A stretch of DNA of 64,000 nt from Chitinophaga ginsengisegetis (lineage in GTDB: Bacteria; Bacteroidota; Bacteroidia; Chitinophagales; Chitinophagaceae). The stretch is from NCBI RefSeq assembly GCF_900168065.1, contig NZ_FUZZ01000001.1, positions 1,240,001-1,304,000 on the forward strand, in the 5' to 3' direction. Shown here in pieces: positions 52,134-61,974 of this stretch. A program made the position numbers and the translations under genes. Under the pieces are notes generated by a model that was not told the DNA's origin, did no database searches, and worked only from the letters and a program-made list of their open reading frames with translations. The first letter of the stretch is position 1. Each line of letters begins with the position of its first letter.

Positions 52134-53783
52134 TCAATACCCGGCATTTTGCGGATACTTGTCGCCGGTGATGGTTCTGTCTATCTGACTTTGAGGAATT
52201 GGTCTAAGCATATGCTTGTCTTTAATATTCACCCCGGCATCCGGGTTATGTAATTTCACCCGTTCTATCAGTTTCTTTGTTCTTACCAGATCCAGCCAGC
52301 GGGTTTGTTCACCGGCTAACTCACGTGCACGCTCATCCAGGATATAGTCCAGTGTAACGTCAGCCGGCGTAATAGACATGGCTGCGGCGTTTCCGGTGGG
52401 ATATGCTGCGCGTCCGCGTACAACATTAATATATTTGGCAGCGCTGGCATTATCACCAATATTGAAAGCCGCTTCGGCTGCCAGCAAATAGGTTTCGGCC
52501 AGGCGGTAAGCAATCACCGGCCTTACCGATGGATCATTAATACTAGCCCTTTTGGTATCCTGGTATTTGAGCATGGTTGGAAATAGCTGCAGGGTATAAT
52601 TCCGTGGCGGCACAAGCAGGTAGCGTGAAGCGGTAATGTCGGCATTGCTGACATCCACTCCGGGCATATAAATAGCCGTATCGCCAAGTGCATATTTGGG
52701 AACACCATTTACCTTAGGAATTTTGTCGGCAGAATTAGATAGCCATACCGACTGAAATGTTTTGTAATACCGGGTGTCGTTTGTTTTATCGGCAAAGCAG
52801 GTATCGCTCATCCAGCGGGTCAGTTCTACGCGCGCAAACGGACGGCCATAGGCCATAGAGCGAACCAGGCCCGGGAAATTTTCATACCCCATTACATAGT
52901 GAAAATTCAACTCACTGCTATTGTTATTATAAGTAAGATTGGTAGTATGTTGTACACTCCAAAGCACCTCCTTGCTTCCTTCATTACCTTCTGCATATAC
53001 GGATCCAAAATCCGGCAGCAGCGCAAGACCTAAGCCCGCACTATTATCAATCAGACCCTTCGCGGTGGAATAAGCATTCTGAAAATCGTCAGATTGTTTG
53101 GCTTCAGAGTATGCCCTGGTCAGGTATACCTTTGCCAGCAAGTGTGATGCAGCAGCTGCGGTAGCCTTACCAGGCAATACGCCGTTTTGCACAGGACTTG
53201 GCGGCAACCCGGCAATCGCATCTTTTAAGTCCTGGATAATGAAGTTGTAAACATCACTGACAGGCGCCCTGGTAGCGCTTGTACTGGGTTCTGCAATAAA
53301 ATGGGTATTAAGCGTAACAGGCCCCCAAAAACGGACAAGCACGAAATAGTAGTTTGCGCGCAGAAATTTAGCTTCGGCAATTTTTTGTTTAACCGTGGCC
53401 GCATCAAGACCGGTAACTGCCGGTCCGTTGTCAATAATACCATTGCAGTTATTGATGTAGGTGTAACAGGCATTCCAGATGCCGGAAACCCAGCCACTGC
53501 TGGCGTCGAAGCTGCTTGAATAAATATTGAAATCATTATTGCCGCCACCGCCGGATTTGAACTCATCAGTGCCCGGTACAGTCATCGTCATAAAGTTTTC
53601 GGTTCCCCATATATTCCGGTTACCCGCGTACGCGGCATCCAAGCCGGACTGAAAGCCCTGCGCTGTATTGAAATACTGTGGAGTCAGCCCCGAATGTGGT
53701 TCTTCTATTAATTGTTTGTTACAGCTCAAACTAAAAAAAGTAATTGCTGCCAGTGGAATAGATTTATATATGCTGGATCTCAT
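52134..53783 (-). CDS. SusD/RagB family nutrient uptake lipoprotein
   Basis: 549 residues with a lipoprotein signal (FFSLSCNKQ). It has typical SusD features: LTPQYFNTAQGF, then an AKFLRANYYFVLVRFWGPV helix-repeat segment and a C-terminal ERARELAGEQTRWLDLVRTK block. It captures glycans at the surface and works with the SusC encoded 11 bases upstream. Genes for SusC, SusD, GH2 and GH130 follow one another on the minus strand. Confidence 0.93.
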   Translation of the reverse strand: MRSSIYKSIPLAAITFFSLSCNKQLIEEPHSGLTPQYFNTAQGFQSGLDAAYAGNRNIWGTENFMTMTVPGTDEFKSGGGGNNDFNIYSSSFDASSGWVSGIWNACYTYINNCNGIIDNGPAVTGLDAATVKQKIAEAKFLRANYYFVLVRFWGPVTLNTHFIAEPSTSATRAPVSDVYNFIIQDLKDAIAGLPPSPVQNGVLPGKATAAAASHLLAKVYLTRAYSEAKQSDDFQNAYSTAKGLIDNSAGLGLALLPDFGSVYAEGNEGSKEVLWSVQHTTNLTYNNNSSELNFHYVMGYENFPGLVRSMAYGRPFARVELTRWMSDTCFADKTNDTRYYKTFQSVWLSNSADKIPKVNGVPKYALGDTAIYMPGVDVSNADITASRYLLVPPRNYTLQLFPTMLKYQDTKRASINDPSVRPVIAYRLAETYLLAAEAAFNIGDNASAAKYINVVRGRAAYPTGNAAAMSITPADVTLDYILDERARELAGEQTRWLDLVRTKKLIERVKLHNPDAGVNIKDKHMLRPIPQSQIDRTITGDKYPQNAGY

Positions 53784-53794
53784 CGTGATAAAAA

Positions 53795-56700
53795 TTAAAA
53801 TGTGACATTTAAACCAAAGAGTATCGATTTATTCGGCGGTGTATCTACGCCTAACGTACCTGCCGATTCAGGATCTACACCATGAAACCGGTCGTGCAAT
53901 GGAGAGAATAAGATGATGGCATCATTCAAGCTACTATAAACCCGGAGTGATTGTACCCCGACTCTCTTTGCGAGATGAGATGGCAGTGTGTAGCCCAGGT
54001 TGATTGTCCTTATTTTAAGATAAGAAGCATCATAATAACCCAGCAGGTCGCCATAAACGGGCGAGCCTACGTTAAAATTAGGTTTAGGGTAAGTGTTTTC
54101 CTGATTAAAAGGGGTCCAGTAATTAACATTCAGGTTATTCATTTTCCCATTTAGCGCGTTTACGTTGCTGCCGGGTTGAAGCCAATAGGCGATCTGTGTT
54201 CCTCCCACGCGGTAGGTAGACACTACTGTCAGGTCAATACCACGATAACTGAAACGGTTGGTAAAGCCACCGAAAAACTTGGGCTGACGTGAGCCTACAA
54301 TTGTACGGTCGTTCGAGTTGATCACACCGTCGCCATTCAGGTCTTCCACTTTTATGGTACCAATCACGGAACCTGATCCCACTAACGTCAGGTTAAGCTT
54401 CCTGGCCAAGGCTGAATCGGCTGGTGTATTTTGCCAGATGCCTAATCTTACATAGTTATAAAGCGCATTAATAGGAGCCCCTACAAATCTGTTATTGCCA
54501 ATGTCCTGGGTTACGCCATTTTGCAGCGCCGTAATTTTATTGCGGTTAAAGGTGATGTTGAAATTGGTGGTCCAGCCAAAATCATTTCGGTCAACAGCCC
54601 TGATATTGGTTGAAGCAAGATTGATCTCCAGACCTTTATTTTCCGTTTTACCCACGTTGGCAAGGAACTGTGAGGTGTAGCCCGTTGTAATAGGCAGGTT
54701 TTGCGGAAGTATCAGATTGCTGGTGCGTTGCCGATAAGCATCAACGGACCCGCTGATGCGGTCATTAAACAAGCTGAAGTCCAGGGCAAGGTTCAGCGTT
54801 GCCGTATACTCCCAGCCGAGTTTTGGATTGGGTACGTTGTTGGGATAAGTGCCGGTAACGTTTGTAGAGCCATAATTGTAATTGATCGATGCCATGCCGC
54901 CAAGTGTCTGGTAGGGTGTTACTGCAGCATTTCCTACTGTTCCATAACCGGCGCGCAATTTCAGGCTTGATATCGCAGGAATATTTTTCATAAAATCTTC
55001 GCGGGTGATATTCCAGCCAACAGCTGCGGATGGGAAGATATGATATTTATTTCCCGGCGCCAGCGTGGAAGAGCCGTCAGACCTCATGGTGAGGGTTAAC
55101 AGGTATTTGCTCATATAATCATAGTTAATACGTCCCATGAAGGAGACAATATTAAACTTCGAATAACTTCCGGAACCACTGAGATTGGCGCCCAGTGCCG
55201 GGTTAAAATATTGAATATAATCTGCCAGGATATTGTTGTAGCTGAATGTAGTGGAGGCTTTATAATCATCCTGGTAGCTAAACAGGCCCGTAGCTGTTAA
55301 GTGATGATTTTTAGCAAACGTATTTTCATACACCAGCAGGTTTTCCAGCGTATAATCGTGATAGTCGTAATTGGTATTTTTAGCAGTGGAAGGGCCGCTC
55401 AGATTCTGATAGGTGGCACTGCCATAAAATTCGCCGTAGGTTTCCGGGGTAATTTCTACGCCCCCGTTAAAACGGTACTTAAGCTGTGGCGTGATCTGTG
55501 CTTCGGCATACACAGTTGTAAAAGTGTTATACCTGGAACGGTTTTGAACAACTGCACCTTCCTTCAGGTTGGCCAGTGGATTATATGTTAAAGAGCCGCC
55601 GCCGGGGAATGGAATGAGATTACCCTTCTCGTCGTAAGGAACGGTAAGCGGGCTGGATGTAAGCGCCTGGGCCACCGGGTTGATACTTTCTCCATTAATT
55701 TTACTCACGGTATTCATTGAGCTTACGCCAATCTTAAATATCTTACCCAATTGCTGGTCAACACTTACTTTGAAGCTATAACGCCTGAATGACTGGCCGG
55801 GAAACAGACCGGTTTCATTATAAAAACCGGCGGAAACCGCGTATTTTGTTGATGCCGTACCACCGGACACGCCGAGCTGATGATTGGTTTTAAAGCCGTT
55901 CTTAAAAATCAGCTTTTGCCAGTCGGTGGCAGTTCCGTTTTTCATACCGGCTAATTCGGCGGGCAGGAAAGTGATACCATCTGTATAGAACTTAGGATCA
56001 TCTATTCCATTATAAGGATTAGGTGTGCCGATGGTGTTCGGGTTGTTTGCATTATAGTTGCCCCATTTTTTATAGGTCTCGTAGCTTTTGGTGTCCATCA
56101 CGTCATAGTAACCCAGTGGGCTTACCACGCCGGCATAACCGCTGTAAGTAATTACAGGCGCACCTGTTTTGCCCCGTTTGGTACTGATAAGTATTACACC
56201 GTTTGCGCCTCTTGATCCATAAATAGCGGTTGCAGATGCATCTTTTAATATTTGTACCGCCACTACATCATCCTGGTTGAGATCATTAATATAGTTGCCG
56301 TTGAACGGTATACCGTCTACAACATACAGCACATCGTTGGTGGCGCCCAAAGAACGTTGCCCCCTGATAGAGATGGATGGCGTAGCGCCGGGGTGACTGT
56401 TGCCGCCTGCTTTTTGTATATCAATACCTGGCGCCTGGCTTTGCAGCGCGCTTACCAGGTTACTTGCCGGTACGCTTTTTAGAGCTTCTTCATCTATCGA
56501 CGCAATGGAGCCGGTAACATCCGCTTTCTTTTGTGAACCATAACCCACAACAATTACCTCATTCAACGCCGACGGCTTTTCAGCTAAAGTTACATTGATC
56601 ACTGTTTGATCATTTACCGCTATTTCCTGGGTTATAAAACCCACAGAGCGGAATACCAGGACAGCAGATTTATCCGGTACCGAAATACTGTACTTGCCAT

Positions 56701-57172
56701 AAGCATCTGCAATAGCGCCGGTGGTGGCGCCTTTAATGGTTACCGATACGCCGGGAACGGGCGAGCCTTTACTGTCATTAACCTGACCCGTTATTTTGAT
56801 AGCCGCGTTAGGGGCGGCCAGTATTTCCCGTTCTGAAGTTTTGCGGCTGATTACCACATTGTTTTGAGTGATCACGTATGTTACGGGCTGGTCTTTGAAA
56901 CATTGATCAAGCACTGCTTTTAACGACGCATTAGTAACGGTTAATGAAACCTTTTTTGTTTCTTCCAGTGCGCTGGGGTTATATAAAAAATTAAACCCGG
57001 TTTGCAGCCTTATCTGGGTAAATATTTCTTCGAGGGATGCATTTTTAACTTTCAAATTAATCGATTGAGCGTATGTAGCCGCTCTGACCTGCAATACTGT
57101 TGCAAGCAATAGAACTATTGTAAGTTTCATAACTGAGGAACGTTTAAAGAGCGCATAGAACATCCCCTGCAT
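53795..57172 (-). CDS. SusC/RagA TonB-linked transporter with STN signalling domain
   Basis: 1125 residues. After a membrane-export segment (MKLTIVLLLATVLQV) comes an STN domain (SLEEIFTQIRLQTGFNFLYN, about 47-100). A carboxypeptidase-like domain (GQVNDSKGSPVPGVSVTIKG) follows, then a TonB box (NEVIVVGYGSQKK), plug (QAPGIDIQKAGGNSHPGATP, YVVDGIPFNG) and barrel ending in FGLNVTF. The STN domain signals ligand occupancy to the FecR protein encoded upstream. Three possible Met starts exist (57172, 57163, 57130). Confidence 0.94.
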   Translation of the reverse strand: MQGMFYALFKRSSVMKLTIVLLLATVLQVRAATYAQSINLKVKNASLEEIFTQIRLQTGFNFLYNPSALEETKKVSLTVTNASLKAVLDQCFKDQPVTYVITQNNVVISRKTSEREILAAPNAAIKITGQVNDSKGSPVPGVSVTIKGATTGAIADAYGKYSISVPDKSAVLVFRSVGFITQEIAVNDQTVINVTLAEKPSALNEVIVVGYGSQKKADVTGSIASIDEEALKSVPASNLVSALQSQAPGIDIQKAGGNSHPGATPSISIRGQRSLGATNDVLYVVDGIPFNGNYINDLNQDDVVAVQILKDASATAIYGSRGANGVILISTKRGKTGAPVITYSGYAGVVSPLGYYDVMDTKSYETYKKWGNYNANNPNTIGTPNPYNGIDDPKFYTDGITFLPAELAGMKNGTATDWQKLIFKNGFKTNHQLGVSGGTASTKYAVSAGFYNETGLFPGQSFRRYSFKVSVDQQLGKIFKIGVSSMNTVSKINGESINPVAQALTSSPLTVPYDEKGNLIPFPGGGSLTYNPLANLKEGAVVQNRSRYNTFTTVYAEAQITPQLKYRFNGGVEITPETYGEFYGSATYQNLSGPSTAKNTNYDYHDYTLENLLVYENTFAKNHHLTATGLFSYQDDYKASTTFSYNNILADYIQYFNPALGANLSGSGSYSKFNIVSFMGRINYDYMSKYLLTLTMRSDGSSTLAPGNKYHIFPSAAVGWNITREDFMKNIPAISSLKLRAGYGTVGNAAVTPYQTLGGMASINYNYGSTNVTGTYPNNVPNPKLGWEYTATLNLALDFSLFNDRISGSVDAYRQRTSNLILPQNLPITTGYTSQFLANVGKTENKGLEINLASTNIRAVDRNDFGWTTNFNITFNRNKITALQNGVTQDIGNNRFVGAPINALYNYVRLGIWQNTPADSALARKLNLTLVGSGSVIGTIKVEDLNGDGVINSNDRTIVGSRQPKFFGGFTNRFSYRGIDLTVVSTYRVGGTQIAYWLQPGSNVNALNGKMNNLNVNYWTPFNQENTYPKPNFNVGSPVYGDLLGYYDASYLKIRTINLGYTLPSHLAKRVGVQSLRVYSSLNDAIILFSPLHDRFHGVDPESAGTLGVDTPPNKSILFGLNVTF

Positions 57173-57327
57173 ACGTATGCATTAGAGATATCTTACAAAT
57201 AAATGTTTGGTTTGATAAACTAGCTGGCAGTTAGCTATTCCATGACAAGGGCCGCTGAGGCTTGGCCGGATACGTCGCGCGCCGCATCCTGCCTTATTTT
57301 AAGCAATAGCAATGTAGAGTAAAGATT

Positions 57328-58470
57328 TTACGGCATAATTGTTACCCTCCTTCCCTCGATTTTAAATTTTAAGCTTTTTGTTAATTCAATTGTCTTTAAT
57401 AAATCTTCCAGATTTTCGTAACGGGAAACGGTTCCGCCGAGGCGCTGCTTCTTCACATCGCCCTCATAGCTGACATCTACATCATACCATCGTGCAATGG
57501 TTCTCATAACGCTTTCGATCCCCTCATTTTTAAAGAGGAAATAGCCGTTTTTCCAGGCAATGGCATCGTTGGGATCTACTTCATTGATGTGGAACTCCTT
57601 ATTAGTTGCCAGAACTGCCTGCTGTCCCGGTTTAAGTAATACGTGGTTGTTATTGGCGGAGAACTTAATGGAGCCTTCCAGCAGCGTAGTTTGTATGATT
57701 GGTTCATCTGCATAGGCATTCACATTAAAACTCGTTCCCAGCACTTGTACTTCAGCATCTTTAATCTTCACCTTGAACGGATGGGAGGCATTACCTGCTA
57801 CTTCAAAATAAGCTTCCCCATTGATCTCCACAAGTCTTTCCGGTCCTGTAAAGGCGGTCGGATAACGTAGCGTGGAAGCCGCGTTCAGCCACACATTTGT
57901 ACCATCCGGGAGTGTGATCCGGAACTGGCCGCCCCGTGGGGTGGCTAGTGTATTATATTGAATAGAAGTAGCGGTGCTTTGCGCATCATATTTTAGCTGG
58001 CCGCCCTGTTGATGGATGGCGGTTGCGCCCTGCCGGATCACCTGGTTGCCGGTACTGTCCAATGTTACTTTGGATCCATCCGATAAGGTCAGGATGGCTT
58101 TGTGGGTGCCGGGCATCGCATTGGCGATGAGTTGTTGCGCCGCCGGATGTTTGGCCGGCCGCTGCAGCCATGCGTATGTTCCGGCCACGAGAGCGAGTAT
58201 CGCTGCGGCCACTGCCCATCGATATCGCCGGGGCCTGATGGTATGCACCGGGGTCACTTCCTGGTCAAGACGCTGCTGAATCAATTGCCTGATTCCTTCA
58301 TCCGGTTCTCCTTCATAGGCCCGCGCCACCAGTTCACCGTAAATCGTTTCGTCCAATAGCTGCATGTAATCCGGGTCTTCCAGCGCGATTGTCAGCCGTT
58401 GACGTTCGTGTGGCGTGATCCTGTCATCCAGGTATTTTTCCAATAGATCCTTGAATTCGTCGATGTGCAT
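57328..58470 (-). CDS. FecR family anti-sigma factor
   Basis: 380 residues. The cytoplasmic N-terminus (FKDLLEKYLDDRITPHERQR) binds the sigma factor. One membrane helix lies at about 85-103. The FecR domain (about 170-265) includes LATPRGGQFRITLPDGTNVW, RLVEINGEAYFEVAGNASHP and VLGTSFNVNAY. DUF4974 ends the protein (GIESVMRTIARWYDVDVSYE). It relays the signal from the STN-type SusC to the ECF sigma factor encoded 42 bases upstream. Confidence 0.94.
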   Translation of the reverse strand: MHIDEFKDLLEKYLDDRITPHERQRLTIALEDPDYMQLLDETIYGELVARAYEGEPDEGIRQLIQQRLDQEVTPVHTIRPRRYRWAVAAAILALVAGTYAWLQRPAKHPAAQQLIANAMPGTHKAILTLSDGSKVTLDSTGNQVIRQGATAIHQQGGQLKYDAQSTATSIQYNTLATPRGGQFRITLPDGTNVWLNAASTLRYPTAFTGPERLVEINGEAYFEVAGNASHPFKVKIKDAEVQVLGTSFNVNAYADEPIIQTTLLEGSIKFSANNNHVLLKPGQQAVLATNKEFHINEVDPNDAIAWKNGYFLFKNEGIESVMRTIARWYDVDVSYEGDVKKQRLGGTVSRYENLEDLLKTIELTKSLKFKIEGRRVTIMP

Positions 58471-58512
58471 ATACTATAAAGACGCACAAGTGTAAAAAGA
58501 GGGTTGCTCTCT

Positions 58513-59088
58513 TTAAAAAAAAATTTGGAACAGCAGCCGGAGCGCATGCCGCATAAAGGTTCGCATCTGCGCCAGGGCCTTTATCATATGGCCTTTCACC
58601 GTTTCCCGGGAAATCCCCAGCCGCGCTGCAATCTCTTCATATTTTAGTCCCTCCTGCCGGCTCAGTTCAAAAACCGTCCGGCGTTGCGGCGGCATCTGTT
58701 CTATCACCACCTGGATCAGCTCCCGGAGCTGCTTGGTCGCCAGCTGCTCATCGGCCGGGGAATCGGAGGCCGGCGGCAGCTGCCCGATATCGTCCGGGAT
58801 CGGGACTACCAGCTTCTTTCTGAATTCACTTAGTATCCTGTTCTTGGCCATTGTATATAAATAGTGCTGCGGCCGTTCTACATCTGACAGGGATCTGCGG
58901 TTTTTCCAGATAGTGAGAAACACTTCCTGGACTACATCCTGGGCTTTATGAGAGTCTTTCAGGTAAGCCATCGCCTGCCCATACAGGTTATTCCAGTATT
59001 GATCCGCCAACCGGGTAAAGGCATCATGATCGCCGTTCGCAATCTGTTGGAAAATATCTTTCTCTGTATGTAGGAAATTGTCTGGCAA
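58513..59088 (-). CDS. ECF RNA polymerase sigma factor
   Basis: 191 residues. Region 2 (AYLKDSHKAQDVVQEVFLTI, WKNRRSL) and region 4 (MPPQRRTVFELSRQEGLKYE, IAARLGISRETVKGHMIKAL) are both canonical for the Bacteroidota sigma-70 expansion family. It is the first gene of the minus-strand locus and should turn on the FecR/SusC/SusD/GH2/GH130 operon when the transporter is loaded. Confidence 0.94.
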   Translation of the reverse strand: MPDNFLHTEKDIFQQIANGDHDAFTRLADQYWNNLYGQAMAYLKDSHKAQDVVQEVFLTIWKNRRSLSDVERPQHYLYTMAKNRILSEFRKKLVVPIPDDIGQLPPASDSPADEQLATKQLRELIQVVIEQMPPQRRTVFELSRQEGLKYEEIAARLGISRETVKGHMIKALAQMRTFMRHALRLLFQIFF

Positions 59089-59491
59089 TATAAGTGCAAG
59101 CTTTGGCAGAGCTAAAAATAGATAAAAAATTTCTACCCCCTAAAAAATCAGGCGCGTTTTAATGACATATCATAGAGTGAAGATCAGCATGGACTGTTTT
59201 AGTTCCGTGAAATGCCGGTGAGCGCCGTTGATGAGGTCAGGCTCCGTTGTCTGCAAACTCCTATAACAGGTAAATATTATTTGGCAGTGTAAACAATTTG
59301 TATTTTTTTTGTCGCACTTTCCAGCCAATGGTAGATATTTATAAAAATATAATCAACCGGCCTTCCTAGCAGGAGCTCCTTCTGCTGGCAGCATTTTGCT
59401 GCGATCATCCAACTTACCAGTATATCGTTTTTGATGCCATCGACCGCAATGTCTATGCACGCGATTTCCAACCATTAACATAATTATCAAT
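59089..59491. other. divergent intergenic region
   Basis: It separates the sigma gene (minus) from kynureninase (plus). Between about 59366 and 59480 the plus strand reads as an open, protein-like stretch without a start (AAFCCDHPTYQYIVFDAID, ending before a TAA), possibly the end of a decayed gene. No other feature was seen. Confidence 0.35.
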
Positions 59492-60790
59492 ATGATTTTT
59501 GAAAACAATCTGGCTTTCGCGCAAAGCCTGGACCGGCAAGATCCATTACACCACCTGCGAGCCGATTTCCTTTTCCCTAAGCAGCATGGTACCCCTTTCA
59601 TTTATATGTGCGGCAACTCCCTCGGGTTACAGCCCAGGGCGGCACGCAGCTATGTGGATCAGCAACTGAATAACTGGGAAAACCTGGCAGTGGAAGGATG
59701 GTTTGAAGGTGAAACACCCTGGATGTACTATCACAAAGAACTGAAGGGGTTGATGGCTCATATCGTTGGCGCCGGCCCCCGGGAAGTATGCCCGATGAAC
59801 ACACTTACTGTCAACCTGCATCTATTGATGGTGAGCTTTTACCGTCCCACTGCAACCAGATTTAAAATCATTATGGAGGCCGGCGCTTTTCCTTCCGACC
59901 AATATGCAGTAGAGAGCCAGGTCAGGTTTCACGGCTATGATCCGAAAGACGCCATTATTGAAGTAGCGCCCCGGGTTGGTGAAGCTACTCTGCAAACAGC
60001 AGATATCCTGGCTGCTATTGCCGATAATAGCGAACAGCTTGCGCTCGTATTGTTTGGCGGTATAAATTATTTTACCGGCCAGTGGTTTGATATGCCGGCT
60101 ATTACAAAAGCAGGGCACCATGCCGGCGCTGTTGTTGGGTTCGACCTCGCGCATGCAGCAGGCAACGTACCGCTGAAACTGCACGACTGGGATATTGATT
60201 TCGCATGCTGGTGTTCTTATAAATATCAGAATGCCGGCCCGGGAGGAATCAGCGGAATTTTTGTACATGAAAAACATTTTTCCGATAAATCATCCGACCG
60301 TTTTGCGGGATGGTGGGGCTACCAGGAACAACAACGGTTTAAAATGGAGAAAGGGTTTATTGCGGAGGCTGGCGCCGACGGCTGGCAGGTAAGTTGCACG
60401 CAGGTCATTCCAATGGCGCTGTATCACGCCTCTCTTAAAACTTTCGAAAAAGCCGGCTTCATCGGCCCGCTCAGGGAAAAGAGCCTCCGGTTAACGGCCT
60501 ATCTGTACTACCTCATCAGCGAAGTGAATAAAACGCTCGGCTTCGAACAATACAAAATCATCACACCTTCTGCCGAAAATGAAAGAGGCGCCCAGTTGTC
60601 TATCATAGCCAAATACAAAGGCAAAGAGGTATTCCAGGCACTCGTAGCCAACAATATCCTGGGCGACTGGCGCGAGCCCGATGTTATCAGACTCAGCCCG
60701 GTACCATTGTATAATAGCTTCGAGGATGTTTTCCTGACAGCAGAAAGAATGCTGACAATAAGTAAAGAACTGATCACACCAAAACAATAA
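59492..60790 (+). CDS. kynU: kynureninase
   Basis: 432 residues, the usual length. PLP-dependent fold type I enzyme that cleaves kynurenine or 3-hydroxykynurenine to anthranilate or 3-hydroxyanthranilate plus alanine. Visible motifs are YMCGNSLGLQPRAA, the acidic PLP contact GFDLAHAAGNVPLKL, and the lysine region CWCSYKYQNAGPGG with K244 as the probable Schiff base. It is followed by tryptophan 2,3-dioxygenase after 8 bases. Kynurenine formamidase and 3-monooxygenase genes are not in this window. Confidence 0.93.
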   Translation: MIFENNLAFAQSLDRQDPLHHLRADFLFPKQHGTPFIYMCGNSLGLQPRAARSYVDQQLNNWENLAVEGWFEGETPWMYYHKELKGLMAHIVGAGPREVCPMNTLTVNLHLLMVSFYRPTATRFKIIMEAGAFPSDQYAVESQVRFHGYDPKDAIIEVAPRVGEATLQTADILAAIADNSEQLALVLFGGINYFTGQWFDMPAITKAGHHAGAVVGFDLAHAAGNVPLKLHDWDIDFACWCSYKYQNAGPGGISGIFVHEKHFSDKSSDRFAGWWGYQEQQRFKMEKGFIAEAGADGWQVSCTQVIPMALYHASLKTFEKAGFIGPLREKSLRLTAYLYYLISEVNKTLGFEQYKIITPSAENERGAQLSIIAKYKGKEVFQALVANNILGDWREPDVIRLSPVPLYNSFEDVFLTAERMLTISKELITPKQ

Positions 60791-60798
60791 CAGCAGCA

Positions 60799-61758
60799 AT
60801 GGAAATAACCGCTGAAATCAAAGACAGACTATCCCTGCTGCAGGAGAAGTACGCTGCAATGGGACAGGACATCACCGCCTATCTTGATGGCCTTCTTTAT
60901 GCAGATTACCTGACGTATTGGGATTATATTCACCTGGATACATTGTTGAGCCTCCAGCATCCGAAAACTTCTTATCCGGATGAGGAGATCTTCATCATGT
61001 ATCATCAGATCACTGAACTTTATTTTAAGCTTGCCCTGCACGAGTGCAGGCAGATAAGCGCCAATACTTCGCTTACGCCTGACTTTTTTGCTTCCAGGCT
61101 TAAAAGAATTAATGCTTATTTCACCGCCCTGGTATCATCCTTCGATATCATGGTGGATGGAATGGACAAAGAACAATTCCTGAAATTCAGGATGTCGCTG
61201 CTGCCCGCAAGTGGCTTCCAATCGGCACAGTACCGTATGATAGAGATCTATTCAACCGACCTCATTCAGCTGGTAACACTGAGCAAAAGGGAGCAATTAA
61301 AACATGCCACACCAGCAGAACAGTTTGAAAATATTTACTGGAAATACGGCGCTTCAGAATTATCTACGGGTAAACAGACGCTTACCCTGCAACAGTTCAT
61401 TGTGAAATATGCCGGACAACTCCTGCAGCTGGCGCAGAACAATATTGACCACAATTTTTCCTCGCTGTACAAAACGCTGCTCCGGCGCGGGGAAGATATG
61501 AGCGCTGTGGAAGCCGAACTCAGAAAGCTGGATCTGTTTGTAAACGTGGAGTGGCCGCTGTCCCACTATAAGTCTGCCGTTCGTTACCTCGAGCGCGACC
61601 CGGTAGACATCGCCGCCACAGGTGGCACCAACTGGCAGAAATACCTGCCGCCGAGATTCCAGAAAAGGATTTTCTATCCCTATCTGTGGACTGAAGAACA
61701 GATTGAACAATGGGGCAAATCCTGGGTAATGAATGTATTAAAAGCTTACCGGACTTAG
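60799..61758 (+). CDS. kynA: tryptophan 2,3-dioxygenase
   Basis: 319 residues. A helical haem enzyme that opens the indole ring of tryptophan to N-formylkynurenine. It has family blocks YADYLTYWDYIHLDTLLSLQ, then EEIFIMYHQITELYFKLALH with the substrate-site residues, FKFRMSLLPASGFQSAQYRM, and a C-terminal GGTNWQKYLPPRFQKRIFYP. It is the branch often found in Bacteroidota. Pathway order is reversed relative to gene order, with kynureninase first. A strong hairpin closes the operon. Confidence 0.92.
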   Translation: MEITAEIKDRLSLLQEKYAAMGQDITAYLDGLLYADYLTYWDYIHLDTLLSLQHPKTSYPDEEIFIMYHQITELYFKLALHECRQISANTSLTPDFFASRLKRINAYFTALVSSFDIMVDGMDKEQFLKFRMSLLPASGFQSAQYRMIEIYSTDLIQLVTLSKREQLKHATPAEQFENIYWKYGASELSTGKQTLTLQQFIVKYAGQLLQLAQNNIDHNFSSLYKTLLRRGEDMSAVEAELRKLDLFVNVEWPLSHYKSAVRYLERDPVDIAATGGTNWQKYLPPRFQKRIFYPYLWTEEQIEQWGKSWVMNVLKAYRT

Positions 61759-61764
61759 TATCAT

Positions 61765-61805
61765 AACGCCTGGTCTTCACGCCGGCGCCGTGAAGACCAG
61801 GCGTT
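61765..61805 (+). terminator. strong hairpin after kynA
   Basis: A perfect 16-bp stem (AACGCCTGGTCTTCAC with its complement) around GCCGGCGCC. It has no long T run, so it may work as an mRNA-stabilising or rho-assisted structure. It lies 6 bases after the dioxygenase stop. Confidence 0.75.
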
Positions 61806-61974
61806 AAATTTCTCAGCCCTCCCCTTCTTTCCAGGCAGTTAATCCCCCATATACCACCGTAGGTTATTAATAACAACTCTAAGTAGCGTAAATACAACTA
61901 TGAGTGTTTGCATTTTTTTGATTCAGGAAATACATCCCTATACCTTTACAGGGTCGATAACCTAAAACAAAAAC

